A stretch of 64,000 nucleotides of DNA. It comes from Bryum argenteum. Lineage: Eukaryota > Streptophyta > Bryopsida > Bryales > Bryaceae. The translations under genes and the position numbers were made by a program. The notes beneath the pieces are model-generated. The model saw only the letters and a program-made list of their open reading frames with translations. It was not told where the DNA came from and made no database searches. Below, piece by piece: positions 49,885-61,611 of the stretch; positions within the stretch are counted from its first letter, which is position 1, and every line of letters starts with the position of its first letter. The stretch lies in NCBI GenBank assembly GCA_037043015.1, contig CM073330.1:8016012-8080011 (forward strand), given 5' to 3'.

Positions 49885-50776
49885 TTAACCCTTAACTTTC
49901 CTTGAAGCCCGAAATGGGCTTTTGCAATTCCGGGCAGCCTAGATGAAGGGGTTAGAAGTAATATTTTTGCCTAAGAATTTTATGGGGTCCTCCTTATACA
50001 GCAAAGTGTACGTGGTAAAATTTGCAAAGTCAAATTCCAATTTTTGAGTCTTCTAGGACGATCCTTGGGTTGCGAGCCGAGATGGGGCAGCTCAAAAAAG
50101 TAACTTTTTTGATTTTTTTTTTTTTTTGAAACATGATCATTACTAAATCACTACTCAAATTTCAAAGTGACTCAAGTCGAAAAGTTTACCAATTTTATAA
50201 GGGCAGCCTCCAAAATAATTTAAAACCAATCTTTGCAATACCCAAAAAAACTCTACCTCTAAGCACTCGTGGGGTGTAAACCCATTTCTTTTCTTTTTTA
50301 AAACTTCCAACCGTTAGATCTTGTACCTAAGAATATGCTCAATTACTCTACAAAAATTGACCGTTGGATGTTTACCATTTGTGAGATCATAACATCCAAA
50401 GTTTGTCTCCCAAGTTTTTTTAGGTATTGCAAAGATTGGTTTTAAATTATTTTGGAGGCTGCCCTTGTAAAATTGGTAAACTTTTTGACTTGAGTCACTT
50501 TGAAATTTGAGTAGTGATTTAGTAATGATCATGTTTCAAAAAAAAAAATCAAAAAAGTTACTTTTTTGAGCTGCCCCATCTCGGCTCGCAACCCAAGGAT
50601 CGTCCTAGAAGACTCAAAAATTGGAATTTGACTTTGCAAATTTTACCACGTACACTTTGCTGTATAAGGAGGACCCCATAAAATTCTTAGGCAAAAATAT
50701 TACTTCTAACCCCTTCATCTAGGCTGCCCGGGATTGCAAAAGCCCATTTCGGGCTTCAAGGAAAGTTAGGGGTTAA
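49885..50776. mobile_element. TTAA-flanked foldback element, ~360-bp near-perfect arms (type E)
   Basis: This is 892 bp with TTAA at 49885-49888 and 50773-50776. The left arm (about 49889-50252) and right arm (about 50413-50772) are reverse complements with about six substitutions plus a T-run length change. The termini are CCCTTAACTTTCC and GGAAAGTTAGGGG. The ~160-bp loop contains AACCGTTAGATCTTG and TGTGAGATCATAACATCC, shared with type D at 13704-13972. A transcript would fold into one long hairpin, a natural source of small RNAs. The high arm identity implies a recent origin or gene conversion. Confidence 0.9.
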
Positions 50777-52429
50777 ATTATCAAAAAGAACCTTCTTCTA
50801 CTTCAGTTGCAAAGAAACTCAATCAAAGCATTGATTAGAAGATCCAACCGTAGGATCTTGAAGTTAACTTGACCCTTTTACTACTAACCCCTCTCAGGGT
50901 GGACATTGTACAGCAAAAAATTGAGAACCAATAAACTGTAAAGTGGTTCTTTGGTGTGTATTTTATTGTATAGAAGTAGAACTTTTTGTTTTGATGGTCG
51001 TCACATTGTTGACATACCAGGTTGTTTGGAAAAGACATTATTGTGTTGTAGTGGTGGTTCGGGTTCGAATCTTGGTTGAGCATCGTTGTAATCATCCGGC
51101 GCTATCGAGCTAGTGGGGCAAGATTCTTTTGCACGCTTATTTTTGTTTGGTTTTGTCTATACATGTTCCAAGTTGAAAGCCAAGCCAAGATAGCAATAGG
51201 TTCAATTAACATTCAAAAGTAGTACCAAATTTTGTAAGATTCTCAAAGTAAAATCAATACTTTCTAAACCTTCACCACCAAGTTCATATACTCAAAGAGA
51301 CAACAACAAGATCTTGAAAACCATCAATCATTGGGTGCTAGACATGTTATGAAGAGTGAGCATTTTTATTATTCCCGAATCAACAATTGATTCATCAACA
51401 CGTGTGGATTATGAGATATGAAATTTCAAATTAATTATGGTTCCATAAATTGTGGGAATTAATAAATAACCTTACGATCTTGGATGAGACGGAGTTTGGA
51501 ATAAGGTTGGGGTTTGGGATAGGTATATGGTCAAGGATAAAAACGGGATTTCAGATGGGGACAGAGAAATACATACAAACGGAGGTTAAAACAATGTTTA
51601 TAATGGAGTTCAAATTGGTGGTCAAAACAATGACAACAACACGAAGGGACACAAGGTCATCGTCATGCTCTAGCTAGGGAAGAGGGTAGAAATTACAATT
51701 CACTAACTAATATATTTGATTGTGGCATTGATGCCACAAAAGGCATCCTAGTTAACAATTAAAAAGTTCAATTGTGAGTGATAAAAAGGTTGTCTTAGAT
51801 CTTGTTTTAATAATACTTTACAATGTTAGGGTCACACAACATACAGTTACATATTTTTATTTTTATTTTGCACTATCTCCTACAATACTCATCTCTTGTG
51901 TATTTCACAAACTCTAATTTTACCATACACTTAAAAATTTATACTCTAATTTTAATATTCAATTTGTGCAACTTTCATGTATCCACTTAAATCATATAAT
52001 TATTAAACATGTGATATGAAATTCTATATTTATATTATTGACTCTTCTTCCCACCCAACGTGTAACTCTTGAGTTCTACCTATTATTTCCTATATAAACC
52101 TTCTCTCTAAAAGTAAAAAGATGCTAGTAAAAATTTATAAAAATATTCAAAGTAAATAATAACATCCACGTATAGTCTAATATCCATGTTATTGTATATT
52201 GCAATGTGAGAGGTCAAACATTGTTACAATGGCATATTTGGAAATTTGAACATTAAAAGTATGGGCATGAGGTGTTTAAATTTCTCAATACACACACTCC
52301 GTAATTTATATTTGGACATTAAACTTGAGTGCAACAGTAAACTCCATTGTTGAACGTTATATAACACAAAATTGCTACATATATATATTTTTAAAACTCA
52401 TTCCTTAGACATAACTTTTGTTTGATCGG
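50777..52429. other. Intergenic, AT-rich, no gene seen
   Basis: Near 50842 AACCGTAGGATCTTGAAGT again matches the type D/E interior, a stray fragment. The 75-codon frame at 51450-51677 is low-complexity and unassigned. Confidence 0.4.
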
Positions 52430-52740
52430 CATTATTTCAGTGAAATGATGCATTTTGGGTGTTTAAGATGAAAAACATAAAAATAAAAATAAATAGTGTT
52501 TTGGAACGACTGATCGGAAATAGTTGCCTTTTGAGTTTTGACCGCGTTATAAGTCAAAAATCATAAAAATGTGTGATTATGGAATTTTTGGGATAATAAA
52601 GAAATCAGTTGATATTGCGGTGGATGTGCGTGTAAGTTATTAAAGAACGTGACATTTTAGAAGCATAAATATCTCTGAACTCTAGTTGAAAAATATGCCT
52701 ATAAAATGGCACGTTTTAAAACGATGCCAAAATGGTACAA
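52430..52740. mobile_element. Repeat J, copy in front of triplicated unit copy 2
   Basis: Shares TTTGACCGCG, TGATATTGCGGTGGATGT and ACATTTTAGAAGCATAAATA with 54965-55360, and is related in reverse to the complete element at 61914-62335. It sits exactly at the left edge of unit copy 2. Ends are not resolved. Confidence 0.5.
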
Positions 52741-54500
52741 AGGATACCACCATTTCAACTTGGCCTCAAAGTGTGACCCCTTGATAATTTCCACATGCAT
52801 TGATTGCCCATCACCAGAAAGGAAATACAAGAATTGGGCACCTGCTAATGGGACCTCTCAAGTAAACATAAATATCTAAAAAAAAAGTTTTCCAACTGTT
52901 CCAAGCCATTTTGTAATTACTTATATTTGTTTCGCATTTCCCTAAGAGAGGTCATTCATAGATATTTGATAGTGACTATTGATTGAGTATAGAGCTTGAT
53001 CTAAAAAAACAAATCAAATTTTTGCTAGGAGGGTGAACAAGAAGTGCAACTTTGAAGTGCTTGTCTACTCCATAAATCACCAAATCAATTCAAATGGGAC
53101 GGGAAGGTGAATCAGAAAAACTTTGAAGAGATAGCATGCTCATTAAACTGCAACTGATAGGTGGTAGAATGGACTTATACAGTATATGAATCCAACACTA
53201 GAATGTAGGAAGCCAGATTTTCAAGAACAAGAGAGTTTCTATAATACAAATAGGTGCTCCAACAAAACTTTGAACCCCAATGTGCACACCTACAAAACGT
53301 AATATTCTCAAACACAACTCTATCTTTGACCCCAATAACTCTTTCAGAATTGCTAATGACAATATGGGAGCAATTTTGAATGATGCATATTTACCTTCCT
53401 ACAATTGCGAGCATGTCTACAATTTCTCTCTCACTACATGAGATTGACATCGTTTATTGAAGCATGATCTTTCACTCATAACACTCATGGCCTCACTTTG
53501 CACGCCTACATCCTCTAGAAATTCTTGCATGGTGGTCACATGTACGAACCATGCAAATTCTTGAGCACCTTCTCTGCGGAAGTAACCATCGCCACTACTA
53601 GAAACAAGGAGGTTTGCAACGTTACAAACGTTTCTTTTGTATAAACGTTGCGCAAGTTTAGCAACGTTTTGGAACTTGCATGAGCATCTTTCTTGAGAGA
53701 ATAAGCAACGTTTTCAACAAGATTAAAAAACAACGTTGCGTGATGATCTGATAGCGTTGCTTATTTTCTTGAAAACGTCGCTCATGCAAGTTCCGAAACG
53801 TTGCTAAACTTGAGCAACGTTGAGAAGAAAACGTTGCGAGCCGCCTCTCAAATTGTGGTGGTACGCCTTACCTTTGCTTGGAACGCTTGTCTTGGTAAGT
53901 TTAACACTCCTTTGGAGTGCACTCTCACCCACGTCATATTTGCTCAAAACTATTGAATCCATCGCTGCTCCACCACAAAAGAAGATGACCGCTCAGAGAA
54001 TTCATCATGTATTTGCAGAGTGCGAGCATATATGGTGGCAATTGGCAAATATCGCTTCGGCCGCTCCTTGCTTTCGAAGTCCACCGGCGGCTTGCAATCC
54101 AGTGTGGGGAAAACCTGGCTCACAAACTTCCTCTCCATGTCTTCCAGGTGAAGAGCAAAAGAAACCCCGTATTTAAGGGCTTAAATGGGTAGAGGTGACG
54201 AAGATGAAGGATAGCGGCATTAAATACTAGAGAGGAGTCGTGGTTGATTGAAACTGGATTTGAAGGGCTCAATGGATGTCCATCTCAGACAACGTCGTGG
54301 TGTGCATGATTTGAGCCCCTATGCAAACATGGCCAATGGTTTTAAATGCCTCTGTACGTGGAGGGAGATGGTTGCTTAGTGTATGACAGGCCACATTCCA
54401 GTTTCATGGCTTCTCTAGTTATGTGGGTTCCAATTTTCCCTCATTTGTTTGTTTGTTGATTGTGAACACTGGTCTAGTTTTGTATCAACAGTGATCCAGA
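52741..54500 (-). pseudogene. Triplicated unit copy 2, gene interrupted by a CACTA MITE
   Basis: The minus-strand block from about 54138 reads MERKFVSQVFPTLDCKPPVD then YLPIATIYARTLQIHDE, matching copy 1. The second block near 53570-53480 reads GAQEFAWFVHVTTMQEFLED. Between them lies the insertion at 53593-53860. The first ~1.5 kb of the unit as seen in copy 1 (43570-44200) is missing and replaced by repeat J. Probably a decayed copy. Confidence 0.5.
53593..53860. mobile_element. CACTA-like MITE, copy 1
   Basis: The left end is CACTACTAGAAACAAGGAGG and the right end is the complement of CACCACAATTTGAGAGG. Both subterminal regions carry GTTTGCAACG or its complement-like CGTTGCGAG. The interior is a long imperfect hairpin rich in GCAACGTT (TTGGAACTTGCATGAGC pairs with GCTCATGCAAGTTCCGAAAC). 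It is 268 bp. A three-base target duplication is not evident. Confidence 0.7.
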
Positions 54501-54964
54501 ATTTTCAAAATTAATACAAAAGTTGTGATTTTTATCACACTAAAAGCAATGTTGATTTGTGGTTGAGGTGAAACTCTTGTGCTTTTCTTTGGCACGTATT
54601 TCTGACATAGCTCTTTGTTCTCCGTGAGACCACTTTAATTTTGTAATATTAGTTGATCTATGTAACGGCATTGAAGACACACGTTTTGATAGTGGTCTAT
54701 CCGAAAATGTTTCTTAGACGGCGGTTCAAAAATGAACAACCATTCATAAGTATAGTTTTTCGAATATTTGAAGTCTACTTGTTTAGAAATATTTGTGATT
54801 GGAAACTTTAATGCTCCCATATATTTTGTCTTTTCAACACCCAAAACATGCCATCTTGAGAAATGACAATAATTCAACAAAAGGTTAAGTAGACTTAGCA
54901 CATTTTGTTAATTTGGATAATTTTAAATCCACCCCCCTAAGTAATGAATTACTTTGATGGGTAC

Positions 54965-55360
54965 TAAACGCGATAGTGGTGAGAGAATGTGGCATTATTA
55001 CTTTTATCACGTTGAGCAATTTTCATTATAGTGGTAAGAAAAATAATAGTATTGTGATAAAAAATATTTGCCTTTTAACTGCGTTCATAAGTCATAAAAA
55101 CATCAAATGGTGTGCTATTATGGAATTTTGGGGATAATACACAAACCAATTGATATTACGGTGGATGTACGTGATATTAAAAAACGTGTCATTTTAGAGG
55201 CATAAATATCTTTGAAAAGTGTGGGTAGAATGGCACGTATGAAAACTCGTGTAGAATGGCACGTATTAAAACTCGTGTAGAATGGCACGTATTAAAACTC
55301 GTGTAAAATGACAAGTTTTAAAACACGGCCAAAAAGGCACGTTTTGGAACACGATATTGA
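54965..55360. mobile_element. Repeat J, copy inside triplicated unit copy 3
   Basis: Matches 52430-52740 (TTGATATTACGGTGGATGTA, GTCATTTTAGAGGCATAAAT) and, inverted, 61914-62335. A short tandem of TGTAGAATGGCACGTATTAA near 55216-55300 is internal to it. Confidence 0.5.
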
Positions 55361-56159
55361 TTTCCTATACATCACCAAAAAGAAAATACAAGAATTAGGC
55401 ACTTGCTAATGGCCCTCTAAAGTAAACATATATATTAAAAAAAGAACTTCCAAGCCATTTTGTCATTACTTATGCTCATTTCGCAATTCCCTAAACGAGG
55501 CCATTCATAGATATTTAATAGTGAATACTATTTGAATGTAGAGCTGGGTCAAAAAAACGAATCAAATTTTTGCTAGGAGGGTGAACAGGACGTGCAACTT
55601 TGAAGTGCTTGTGTACTCCATAAATCACCAGATCAATTCAGATGGGAAAGGGAGGTGAATCAGAAATACTTTGAAGAGGTAGCATGCTCATAATCTCCTT
55701 ATTTTAGAAGCCTTAAACTGCACCAGAAATGTAGTAGAATGTACATTAGAGTACAGGAATCCAATGTAAGGAGCTAGATATCCAAAGAAGTAGAGAGTTT
55801 CTCTGATACAAAAAGGTGCTCCAATAAAACTTTGATTTCATTCATGAACTTCAATGTGCAGACCTACACAACACAATATTCTCAAACACTACTCTATCTC
55901 AAACCCAATTACCCTTTCAGATATGCTTATAACACTATGGGAGCAATTTTGAATGATGCATGTCTACTTTCGTGCTATTGCGAGCATGTCTACAATTCCT
56001 CTCTTGCTTCCTCTGCGAGATGACATTGTGTATTGAAGCATGATCCTTCATTCATGGCCTCGCTTTGCATGCCTGCATCCTCGAGAATTTCTTGCATGGT
56101 GGGCACATACACCAACCATGGGAATTCTTGAGCACCACCTTCATGGAAGTTACCATTGC

Positions 56160-56419
56160 CATTACTAGAAAAGAGGGTAGTTTGCAACGTTACAAACATT
56201 TCTTTTGTGTAAACGTTGCTTAAACTTAGCAACGTCTTGGAACTTGCATGAGCGAGAGAATAAGCAACGTTTCAAGGAGATTAGAAAACAACATTGAGTG
56301 ATGATCTAATAACGTTGCTTATTTTCTTGAAGACGTTGCTCATGCAAGTCCCAAAACGTTGCTAGACTTGAGCAATGTTTGAGAAGAAAACGTTGCAAAC
56401 CCCCTCTCAAATTGTAGTG
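56160..56419. mobile_element. CACTA-like MITE, copy 2
   Basis: The left end is CATTACTAGAAAAGAGGG (one change from CACTAC) and the right end is the complement of CACTACAATTTGAGAGGGG. The interior hairpin is as in 53593-53860. It has the same insertion site in the paralogous gene copy. Confidence 0.7.
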
Positions 56420-57104
56420 GTACGCCTTACCTTTACTTGGACCATGTGTCTTGGTAAGTTCAACACTCCCTTGGGGTGCTCTCACCCACGTCCGTTGTGC
56501 TTGGAACAATTGAATCCATCATAGCTGCTACACCTCCATAGGATGACCGCTCAGAGAATTGATCATGTATCTGCACATTACGAGCATGTACGGTGGAGAT
56601 GGGCAAATATTGCATGAGCCGCTCCTTGTGTTCAAACTCCACCGGTGGCTTGCAATCCAGTGCTCGGAAAACATGGCTCACAAACTTGCTCTCCATGTCT
56701 TCCATTGTGAAGACTAGAAGCAACGCAAATGGGCCCAAATGGGTGGAGGGGACGAAGGATGAAGGATGGCGGCATTAAATAGTAAAGAGTAATTATGCTT
56801 CATTGAAGAAAAAAAAGCCCATGGTGCCAGTCATGGCTGCACTCTGAAGGGTTGAATGCAAGTCCATCTCACTCAAGGTCGTGGCTAGCATGGATTTGAG
56901 CCACCATGGAAACATGGCCACTGGTTTTAAATGCCTCTGTGCACACGGAGGGAGATGGTTGCTCAGTGTTGTATCGGTGCAACATGCGCATGACTGACCA
57001 CATTAATTTAATTAATTTAATTAATTTTGTGCACATTTGGGTTCCAATTTTTCCTCATGTAATTGCTTGTTGGTTATGAACACTCGTCTAGTTTTGTATC
57101 AATA

Positions 57105-57390
57105 AGGTAAAGGGACCCATTCCCGACCGGGGACCCATAACTGATCAAGCCCAATTCCTAGATTTTGAAAGAAGAGATGTACCTCATTTGTATATTTGAG
57201 CATGTGATCGACTTTAGGTTCCAAGCAACTTTTCACTTTAAACAATCATAACTATTTGAATAATGCAAATAAAATCACGAAAGTTTTTGCATTCAACAAG
57301 AACCTTATGTTTGCACACATGAAAAATTCTAAAAAATATATATACCTTAATATCATATGCTAAAATCCTTAGGTGGTCGGTTATAGCCTA
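57105..57390. mobile_element. TA-flanked MITE, family I copy 2 (inverted)
   Basis: The left end is TA then AGGTAAAGGGACCCATTCCC. The interior is the reverse complement of 46817-47110 with high similarity (ATCAAGCCCAATTCCTAGAT, ATCATATGCTAAAATCCTT). The right terminus is eroded (GGTCGGTTATAGCCTAAG). Confidence 0.7.
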
Positions 57391-58604
57391 AGTTATATTT
57401 TTTTCGTTTATTTTCAAGGGGTGCTCATACCTAAAACGCTGTGCAATGTGATATTACTTTGTAAATTCAGTATTTATATTTTAAATTGACATGATTTAAA
57501 AGCGATAAGCTTCACTCCTGTTTAAATAATAAGACAAAGAATAATCTGAATAAATATTGAAAAATATTCAAATGTTTGAAACTTCTTAGACATGTAAGTA
57601 CACAAGCATATTTATATTTTATAAATGTGAGTTGTATTGTTGCTTACATTTTCTTGTGGCATTGTGTTCAATCACATATAATCAAACGGGTGCTAGCAAA
57701 CGTTTTGTGAAGATTGGTAGCAACAAGAACAACATGAACATTGACGTTGAGTATCGAATGTAACGTTAAGTATTCCTTAATATAGTCATAATGAAATGAA
57801 TTCAACCTAACAATTGGTAGCTTGTGTCACAAATCTCGTACATTTTCAAGATAGTCACTTACCAATTCTAGAATATCAATAGCAATTGAATGTAACGTTA
57901 AGTATTACTTATTATAGTGATAATCACATTGTATACGAATTCATATTGTCTTCACCTCAATTTACACTTTCGTGTATATACGTGCTATGCAATCTTTTTA
58001 TTCATATTACATGCATTGTTCCTCTCACCAACATGGAAGCTCTTGAACTCTGTTAGTTGATTTTGACTTAAGACGTGTTTTCAATGAGCTAAAAGGTGAT
58101 GTTAATTCAAAGAAAAAACGTTGATTAAAACAACAACTTCCATTTGTACGTTCTGCTATTCTTTGTTAAAACGTAAGTGATAAACGTTACACAACCATTC
58201 TGGAATGAAATTTCTCCTATTAATGGGAAACATTTGAAATAAGATTTTGAAACGTATCACACAATATACATGAAAAAGGTTAAAAGCTATTTCTTGAAGA
58301 AGTAGAGACCTTTCCAATCTCTCCCAATTCCCACGAAAATAATCCAAACACGGAATATTCATCGCTATACCACCTCATTCATTCAAATTAAGCAAATTCA
58401 TCCAAATACCTCTCATTCATTCAAATCCTCCGCATCATTGTCAAAGCGACTTTATTCGCCATGATTCACTGTTCATCCATACCGCCCTCACATTCATCCA
58501 AATGGGGAAGACAGCATTCAAACGTTCATTAATGGCCACCTTCCCAAAGAAGGCAGAGAGTGAGACTTCCTAGCGCAAAATGCCATTAGTAAAGGACACG
58601 GCTA
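57391..58604. other. Intergenic, AT-rich, no gene seen
   Basis: Words such as GAATGTAACGTTAAGTATT repeat (57757 and 57893), and CATTCATTCAAAT-type words cluster at 58376-58510. No exon was recognised. Confidence 0.4.
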
Positions 58605-58793
58605 GGTTTGAATCGAATTTCCGTGCTGGTGTAAGGCATTTGACGTTGAAGCTGCCATTGCTTTGCGCAACCAATTTTCGAACGATTCCGCGGCTAAGCG
58701 CACCTGGAAGTTTCTTGCGATGTTTTCACAATTAGCAGTAGCATTCGGATTGATTTCAATCTCCAGCGCTTTCAGGTATTGCCCAGCCGCCAT
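58605..58793 (-). CDS. Small open frame, unrecognised (62 aa)
   Basis: An ATG at 58793 in good context (GAGAAATGGCGGC) opens a frame with coding-like composition, MAAGQYLKALEIEINPNATA at its start and a TAG at 58605. A donor-like CAG/GTGCGC near 58704 could end an exon after NIARNFQ. The opposite strand also has a plausible exon (58634-58775, ending at a GCTTTCAG/GTATTG donor), so the coding strand is unsure. Not assigned to a family. Confidence 0.3.
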
Positions 58794-59199
58794 TTCTCCT
58801 CTGTATCCTTTCTTTGCACCATTTGCATTCCTCCGCTTTGTTTCCTTTCCCTTGGTCCGTTTTTCAGACTCTTGCGTCGTCCGCGAGCTCGATTAGCTTG
58901 TTGGAGACTTGCTAGGTCTCCATCGTTAGATTTAATAAGAATATTTTTACGTTTTATGAAGAATTTTGTTACAATGTAAGCTCCTATTTGTTAGGGATAA
59001 CCAGAACTCGTTCTTGTGATGAAGGCGTTTTAAAGTAGTGTGATGGCTGTTTGAAGTGCTCTGTGAACTAATTTATGAAATCCCTGATAACAGTCCGTCA
59101 CAGTTTGGAGTGGTTCTTGCAAAATTTTACTTTATGAGTTTCTTCTCTTCTTTAGCTTCCTCTGTGGTGGAACATAATGCATTGGAGTTTTTTGTGCAG

Positions 59200-59448
59200 A
59201 AAATGAGGTTAAAAAACAGCCTCGATAATCTCGTATCGAAGAATGTCAGAGGAGGCTTCGTCAATCTCTTGGACTTGCCTATCATTAAGTATCCACACAG
59301 ACAGAAGATGAAGACAAAGAAAATCATTGCGCAAGGCCTCTTCAACGGAGAAACACATACACCGCCTGTCATACCTGACTGCTGGGATTTGAGGATTTCG
59401 TCACATGGAAAACCTAGATTCTTGCTCCGCACGAGGGGCGGTCAATGG
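59200..59448 (+). CDS. Possible exon of an unrecognised gene
   Basis: Acceptor TTTTTTGTGCAG before about 59200 and donor AATG/GTGAGC at 59449 bound an open frame reading MRLKNSLDNLVSKNVRGGFV, then LPIIKYPHRQKMKTKKIIAQ and CWDLRISSHGKPRFLLRTRG. It is basic, with coding-like codon use and GC content above the surroundings. It may pair with the 58.6 kb plus-strand exon. No family recognised. Confidence 0.35.
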
Positions 59449-59861
59449 TGAGCTTAATCAAGTATACAGTTGTTCAATCGTTATCTACACGATTCGTTAC
59501 TGAGCTTTATCCTTATATTGTTAAGCATTGTGAGTTATAATCTAAATGTAGCGAAAGGTGATGTGTGGCGAGGTGATGTGTGGCAATATACTTGGGAGGA
59601 ATGTAGGTAACTGTTACTCTTATTCACTCGTACATGTGCAACATTCATTACTGAGGTGTCAGAGATATTGCTACTTTTCATGTTTAGGGTTTACGTTACG
59701 ACAGATGTTGCCAAGGTACTGAGTAGTAGAGGCTCAAGTAGAGGGTGTACAAGTTAAACCTCTTTCAAGTATTTATGAGAATGATATAGTTAGTGTGGAT
59801 TGGTCTTTGATTGCAACGGGTTTGAGGGAAAGCCAGACACTGAAGATTTCGAAAACTCTTC

Positions 59862-60155
59862 TCAACTTATCAGGCGGATCGTACTCAATGACGTGGAATT
59901 GCAACATTTGTGTGTGAGTATTGAGTGCATTTCTCTGCAAGTAATTTGAGAGATTTCTATGCTTTCCTGTAGGAGGTGCAAGTGGGTGCTAAATTCATCA
60001 GAAGCGATCGAGTGAAGCACATTGATCCTTAGATCTTCAGCTACACACAAGAATTGGTCACTGGTTTCGTCAAGTGAATTGGTCAAGTGCAGAAAATTGA
60101 ATCTTCCATCAGTGTTGATGGTCTTCTTACGAAGGTCCTGCGAGCCTATGCTCAT
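59862..60155 (-). CDS. Open frame of 97 codons, unrecognised
   Basis: An ATG at 60155 starts MSIGSQDLRKKTINTDGRFN and the frame runs to a stop at 59862, with coding-like composition (LCVAEDLRINVLHSIASDEF). No family match, no splice partners and an overlapping plus-strand frame. It could be a fragment of a larger decayed gene. Confidence 0.25.
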   Translation of the reverse strand: MSIGSQDLRKKTINTDGRFNFLHLTNSLDETSDQFLCVAEDLRINVLHSIASDEFSTHLHLLQESIEISQITCREMHSILTHKCCNSTSLSTIRLIS

Positions 60156-60347
60156 CGTCGACTTGTACAAGCAGCTGGAATGCGGCGGCTTTTACATGAG
60201 CTAGTTACACTTTTTTCTACACTTTGAGTTTTTCCTATGAGATAGATTTTTACTTAAGAGGTAGTTTTCAATGAGGTATCTTGTACTCGAGGAGGAGTTC
60301 TATAGGACTTAATAGAAGCTCCAATATTCGAAGAGGAGTGTCGTATA

Positions 60348-60736
60348 TGGTAGAAGTACATAAAACCACCACCACCCCCAGTATCAACCTATAGGTCTCC
60401 CCATAACCGCACCTAGCCTAAACTAGCATTGTCAGATCACTAAATTCAAACTGACCAATCAAAACCATCCAAAAGCTGGTAGTTTTGGGTCGAATCATGA
60501 ATGGAAATTTGTACCAGCTAGGTGTGACAATGAAAAAGTCTACAGATTAGTTTTGGGTCACCAAGTACTTTTGCCTTTGAAAATTTATATTTATTTATGT
60601 AATGGGAGTTAAATTTTGAAATAATTTGCATCCTCTGAAAAAGGTTCTTTCCTATATGGGAAAAATATACCCCAAAAATAACCATTCTAAAAAAACCTCA
60701 AAAAGCTTAAGTTGGTGGTTTTAGGGCATTCGACCT
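60348..60736. mobile_element. TA-flanked MITE, family H copy 2
   Basis: TA at 60346-60347 and 60737-60738. The left end is TGGTAGAAGTACATAAAACC and the right end the complement of AGGTCGAATGCCCTAAAACC. The left half is roughly 88% identical by eye to 46213-46602; the right half is more diverged. Confidence 0.7.
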
Positions 60737-61611
60737 TAAATAGAATCTTGTGCAACAAGTTATCGAATGCTACTAGAACCATCCGAAAATCGTTAATGCG
60801 TGCTCTAAAAGCCACCCAACATTCGGAGTTACTAATTAAGAAATCCCATATGTCGTAATTAGGAGGATAGAAAGTTGAGTAATCAATAAGTTTACTTATG
60901 GGTAAATTCCAAGTCAACTTCTAGTTCTACTTCCTCTATAATCTAGATGAGATAGGCAGGGTTTGGGGAATTTTTTGACTTTTACTGGCTAATAACCTGC
61001 ATTTCCCACACCTAATTGGGTTTCACAAATTTCTTCCGGCAATTTTCCTTATTTTATACTGAGAATAGAAATTTATTTTAATTTTCATTGGTTTTCAAAC
61101 GGTGGTTTCAAAAATGGACCGGCCAATGAGCTAAATCCATCAGTTGATAATAGACTAGCCGTCGGTTTTGTCCGCTCTCAGGAGATAGGTCCCTTCGCAA
61201 TTCTTTTGCATCTTATTTCTTTATTTACTCTCTAGTTTGCATTTCGTTATCAACACAACGCCTAAGTTGTATGTCATTTTTTTTTTCCCATCACTTCTAC
61301 TTGTTTATGAAGGCTTCATTGCTAATCAAGCATCCTCAAGCCCTACTTTCAGCCGGTCCCCACCACATAGTGATGCGGTCATACGAAGACTTCCACAATA
61401 TTTACATCATAACCCTGCTTTGAGTATCACCCCTCCTTTCATTAGAGTTGTAAACTGCACATACTTTGGAGCCAAGAGACTAGGAGACTGTTAAAAGGAA
61501 GACAATGCGTGTCTGAAAGACTTTCTTCCTTTATCCCGGTTTTTGATTTTTCCACATTTTACCCTTATTTGATAAGATAGAATAGTATCTTGTTTTCATG
61601 ATTTAACTACC
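60737..61611. other. Leader side of the copia element / intergenic
   Basis: Upstream of gag there is CGTTATCAACACAACGCC (about 61245-61262), resembling the leader of this group of plant retrotransposons, and an unassigned frame at 61237-61494. A 5' LTR boundary could not be fixed without a second LTR. Confidence 0.35.

Larger units (their letters stand above)
54600..57100 (-). pseudogene. Triplicated unit copy 3, gene interrupted by a CACTA MITE
   Basis: The minus-strand blocks are MEDMESKFVSHVFRALDCKP, YLPISTVHARNVQIHDQ (from about 56708), GAQEFPWLVYVPTMQEILED (about 56130-56070) and upstream AMFPWWLKSMLATTLSEM (about 56920-56870). They match copies 1 and 2. The CACTA insertion at 56160-56419 occupies the same position as in copy 2, so it preceded the split of these two copies. 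Repeat J (54965-55360) sits inside the unit. Confidence 0.5.

Noticed and set aside
51450-51677. 75-codon plus-strand frame
   Set aside because: Low-complexity Gly/Thr/Ile-rich translation in AT-rich DNA with no homologous feature in the window.
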